A model generated the notes under the pieces. The model saw nothing but the letters and a program-made list of their open reading frames with translations. It was not told the DNA's origin and searched no databases. From Climacteris rufus (taxonomy: Eukaryota; Chordata; Aves; Passeriformes; Climacteridae), in NCBI GenBank assembly GCA_013398175.1, contig VZRZ01008248.1, positions 631,385 through 695,384 on the forward strand: a stretch of DNA of 64,000 nucleotides. The letters run 5' to 3'. The stretch's first letter is position 1. The number at the start of each line of letters is the position of its first letter. This document shows, piece by piece, positions 60,781 through 64,000 of this stretch. Made by a program: the position numbers and the translations under genes.

Positions 60781-61353
60781 CTGAGTCTTAGCTTTGAGGA
60801 CAGACTCCCCAGCGAGCCCAGCCGTGTCCCCCCNNNNNNNNNNNNNNNNNNNNNNNNNNNNNNNNNNNNNNNNNNNNNNNNNNNNNNNNNNNNNNNNNNN
60901 NNNNNNNNNNNNNNNNNNNNNNNNNNNNNNNNNNNNNNNNNNNNNNNNNNNNNNNNNNNNNNNNNNNNNNNNNNNNNNNNNNNNNNNNNNNNNNNNNNNN
61001 NNNNNNNNNNNNNNNNNNNNNNNNNNNNNNNNNNNNNNNNNNNNNNNNNNNNNNNNNNNNNNNNNNNNNNNNNNNNNNNNNNNNNNNNNNNNNNNNNNNN
61101 NNNNNNNNNNNNNNNNNNNNNNNNNNNNNNNNNNNNNNNNNNNNNNNNNNNNNNNNNNNNNNNNNNNNNNNNNNNNNNNNNNNNNNNNNNNNNNNNNNNN
61201 NNNNNNNNNNNNNNNNNNNNNNNNNNNNNNNNNNNNNNNNNNNNNNNNGGCGCGGCCCCGCCGAGAGCGGCCGCGGCCCCGAGCGCTGATCCGGCCCGGC
61301 TCCGCTGGGTGCGGCCCCGCGCTGACCGCCCGCCCTCCGCGCTCTCCTTGCAG
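60781..61353 (+). promoter_or_regulatory. ATP8A2: CpG island with gap, probable ATP8A2 5' region
   Basis: The right flank of the gap (61249-61340) is extremely GC-rich with dense CpG and leads directly into a strong acceptor. The left flank becomes GC-rich only in its last ~20 bases. The ATP8A2 promoter or the preceding coding exon, which must supply the first base of the split codon and in human encodes the SLPRRSRIRSSVG segment, may be inside the gap. That is inference: it could equally be further upstream. Confidence 0.5.
60834..61248. other. Assembly gap (415 N)
   Basis: A run of N just left of the ATP8A2 exon. Any open frame crossing it is an artefact of translating N. Confidence 0.99.
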
Positions 61354-61498
61354 GACCTGTCTGTTCCACCTCGGGCTATAAGAAGGCGGATGATGAGATG
61401 TCCGGAGCCACGTCCGCGGCGGATCTGGACGAGGCACCAGCCCGCACCATTTACTTGAACCAGCCCCAGCAGAGCAAGTTCCGCGACAACTGGGTCAG
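61354..61498 (+). CDS. ATP8A2: ATP8A2, 5'-proximal coding exon (partial gene)
   Basis: A 145-base internal exon: acceptor gctctccttgcag ends at 61353 and donor gtacgg begins at 61499. The first two bases (GA) finish a split codon, 47 full codons follow, and the last two bases (AG) open a codon that would be Ser or Arg. The translation includes GYKKADDEMSGATS and EAPARTIYLNQP then KFRDN, matching the cytosolic N-terminus of ATP8A2 just before membrane helix 1; ATP8A1 differs clearly here. Family knowledge: ATP8A2 is a P4-ATPase that, with the TMEM30A/CDC50A subunit, flips phosphatidylserine and phosphatidylethanolamine to the cytosolic leaflet, mainly in neurons, retina and testis. The Met at 61398 corresponds to the start of the shorter human isoform. 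An Asn-Trp-Val replaces the human Asn-Gln-Ile. Catalytic domains lie outside the window. Confidence 0.88.
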
Positions 61499-64000
61499 GT
61501 ACGGAGCGGTCCGCGCTTCTCCCTTTCCAGGCGGCAGCCTGCACACCCCGCAGCCGTGGGCTGGGGAGGGCTCGGGTCCCTCTCTCAGCCTTGTCTCTCG
61601 ACCCTGCCCACGCCAGATTTCAACACAATAAGACGTGTCTCTGCCGAGGCGGGGGGGTTTATTTTCTGCGGTGGGCACCAGGGTCTGGGCAGTGCACGGG
61701 AGAATCCAGCAGCAGCAAGGGATGAGCTACTTCCCTCAACAGAGTGAGAGCAGGGAGCTGGTGGAGCTGCGTGGGCAAGATGCATGAGAAGATCTTCAGC
61801 AGGGCACTGAATAGCAGGACCTACCGAAATATTTCTGGATGCAAGGGTTAACCCATGAAAATTTAGTGTTACTTTAGGGTAGAATCCAGAATGTACACTC
61901 CATGAAGGATCCCCTTAAAAAGTAGCATTCAGTTAAAAGAACAACTAGGCTAGATATTTAAAAAACCTATAGAATAGGAAGGAAGAAAAGAAAAAGTATG
62001 TCTAATGGGACAAGAGTGACTACAGAAACTACAAGCTGGCATTCGTGTGTGTAAAAGGCTATGGTCCTTTTGTCTTCTTTAATTAAAGACTATAGGTAAT
62101 TTTTTTTTTTGCTGTATGGAGCATTTAATTGTAGGTGTGTGTGTTTCAGGCTTCTATTGGTATGATTAATGCGATGTTGTTGCAATTTGGAAACACAACT
62201 AATATGGACTGAAACATGGAGTACGAGGATGCATAATGTAAGCAAGTTGTAGTGGTGCTTGCCACACTTGCCTGGGGTTAGCTGGGTGAACAGATGGCTC
62301 CTGTCATGACTAAGGAGGAGCATTATTTAGCAGGCTTCTGTTCGTTAATGCAGATGTTGGGTTATTGTTCAAAGAACAGTTTACACAATGGGTGCCTTTA
62401 TGAAAAGAGAGGTGTTTTTTATCCTGCTGAAGTGGTGGTTGCCATTATCTGGTTATTTGTGTGTGTTATCAAGGACAGTTCTAAGAATATCCTCTGGGAG
62501 GGTGATGGTGTTCTGGGTACACAGCAACTTATTTTTCTCCTCAACTTTGACTTGTTATCTACTTGTCTGGGAAAGTCTATTATTTAGGAGCAGTTAAAAT
62601 AGAAGATTTTCTCAGTGTCTTCCTTTTTCTATGTGGGTAGCAACACTGGATGGTTTCTTGCTTTATTTTTCCTTGACTAATTGAGGGATGCGTTTAACCA
62701 TTTTCTGTGCATAGATTACTTGTGCTTTTTCCACTTCAAGAAGGAAAAGCAGGCAATAGAGGGTTGGCAGAATCCATAGTTTTAAGTTTTCGAGAAGGGA
62801 TTGTCTTATGATCTGGCTAAATCTTATGGAAAAGTAGCGTGTGACTCTGCTACCAGGAACTTGTTTGTGACAGTGCTATTACTAAAGAGCAGTTGTGCCT
62901 GACCAGCTGTCTGGAAGCCGCTCCCTGAGAGCTGTGTGAGTTTCTCAATACCTTTTTTTCTCTTTGCCTCCTGAGAGACAAAGTTTGAGTTATGAGGAAT
63001 ATTGGTATGTCAGGGATAGGACAAAATGCAGGTAGTGTAACAGCGAAGTAAGATGCTTTCATTACCTGGTTAGAAATCTTAGCTCCTTAGTGTCACTTGG
63101 AAATTAAGTTGACTTTAGAATAATTTGCTACTGCTTAGTAAGAAAGCTTTGATCTCTGACTTTTAAAGAGTGACAGACATTGCCCATGCTCTTTTCATCT
63201 TCTGGATTAGCTTTCTTTCCTCAACCCAGTGGGACTGAAGGCAAAGGTGACCTGAGCTCGTAATATCTGAGTAAGGAGGCCTTGTGCAGAGTATGAGTGG
63301 TTGTTTATTTTCTTGCTTAAATATGTTGGAGTTTCTCTTGAGGAACTGCAGTTCTCTATTGCCTTTGGATTTTCATGCTTAACTGTGTTCAGCCTCAGAA
63401 ATTCATTGAGCACTGGATTTCTCTGTACTGTTGAATTTGCAGATGTTTTGTCTCCCTGGGAAGCATCAGTGTTCCACAGAGCAAGGTGCTGTGTAAGCAG
63501 GTAAACACCTGTACAAAAGGGTTGTGGAAAATTAAACTGAAAATAATAAAGCAGATTGTTTAAGTTGTGTGAGTTCTGATTGTCTTATTTTTGGTAGTCA
63601 TCAAGGATTCTCTGAATAATGGTGGGGATTTGTGAATGTTCATGGGGAGCTTTCTAAATTAAGGCTAGTGTGAAATATCTTGCTCAAAACAAAGCAAAAT
63701 ACAGCAAGAAATGGAAGTTCAGGGTGTGGAAGAGGGTAGGTTAGTGATACGGTTTTTTGTGCAACGTGTTCTAACATCTTGAACTGCTTAACTTTTTATG
63801 AGTAGAGAAGCACTGGTAAAAGTGAATTCCAGTGTTTGTGGGAGCATAAGATTTTGGATAAGTTAAGACAAATGGATAATTCTCTAATACCACTTCTAAG
63901 TAATACGTAGTGCTGTTGTGAAAGTTAAGTGGATGGCAAGATGGCACTAAGACTTCCAGAAATCTTGAAGTGTGAGGATATACAAAGAAGAAATATTTCC
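61499..64000 (+). other. ATP8A2 intron (5' part)
   Basis: Sequence after the ATP8A2 donor. The first ~260 bases are still GC-rich, then it becomes AT-rich. No further coding exon or recognisable repeat is seen to the window edge. The expected next exon, beginning with TAKYS-like residues, is absent, so the intron is longer than 2.5 kb. Confidence 0.6.

Noticed and set aside
60727..61544. Long minus-strand and plus-strand frames spanning the second gap
   Set aside because: Artefacts of N. The real exon is 61354-61498 on the plus strand, supported by splice sites and homology.
1..64000. tRNA, rRNA, CRISPR arrays, bacterial operons or phage genes
   Set aside because: None seen. The composition, introns and repeats are those of a vertebrate nuclear genome.

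Overview
The window is vertebrate nuclear DNA and almost certainly from a bird. It is AT-rich, CpG-depleted intergenic sequence with a few sharp CpG islands. The recognisable interspersed repeats are CR1 LINE 3' ends of the avian kind, found in both orientations, plus avian-style endogenous retrovirus LTRs. Two runs of N (24111-24428, 318 bases; 60834-61248, 415 bases) both sit inside very GC-rich sequence, which is typical of short-read bird assemblies. There are no bacterial operons, CRISPR arrays or phage genes.

Layout: (1) 1-430 is a CpG island with an inverted CCAAT box and a GC box, read as the promoter and non-coding first exon region of the first gene. (2) 3354-8260 is the body of RNF6 on the + strand: three coding exons (3374-3566, 4011-4118, 5426-7137) joined by canonical GT-AG introns in consistent phase, encoding 670 residues that end in a RING-H2 finger, then an AU-rich 3' UTR. 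(3) 8260-60833 is about 52 kb without a recognisable protein-coding exon. It holds eight CR1 fragments, a ~1 kb LTR at 15552-16545 and a 357 bp LTR at 20218-20574 (each minus strand and bounded by a 5 bp target duplication), an internally deleted LTR-like fragment near 32.7 kb, two orphan CpG islands (16.9-17.4 kb and 23.9-24.6 kb), several hairpins and a diverged 66 bp duplication. (4) 61354-61498 is one 5'-proximal coding exon of ATP8A2, a P4-ATPase phospholipid flippase, on the + strand just downstream of the second gap. The rest of that gene lies to the right of the window.

The two genes are functionally unrelated: a ubiquitin ligase and a membrane lipid flippase. Their arrangement is the most interesting structural point. 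In human chromosome 13, as I remember it, ATP8A2 and RNF6 face each other tail to tail with SHISA2 between them. Here both read left to right, the 5' end of ATP8A2 faces the 3' end of RNF6, and SHISA2 coding sequence is not visible. That implies a lineage inversion or a scaffold error, possibly at one of the gaps. I did not find an undescribed multi-gene system. The best leads are the gene order, the two orphan CpG islands, a pair of perfect 14 bp hairpins at 19.2 kb, and an unusually CpG-dense stretch inside the large RNF6 exon.
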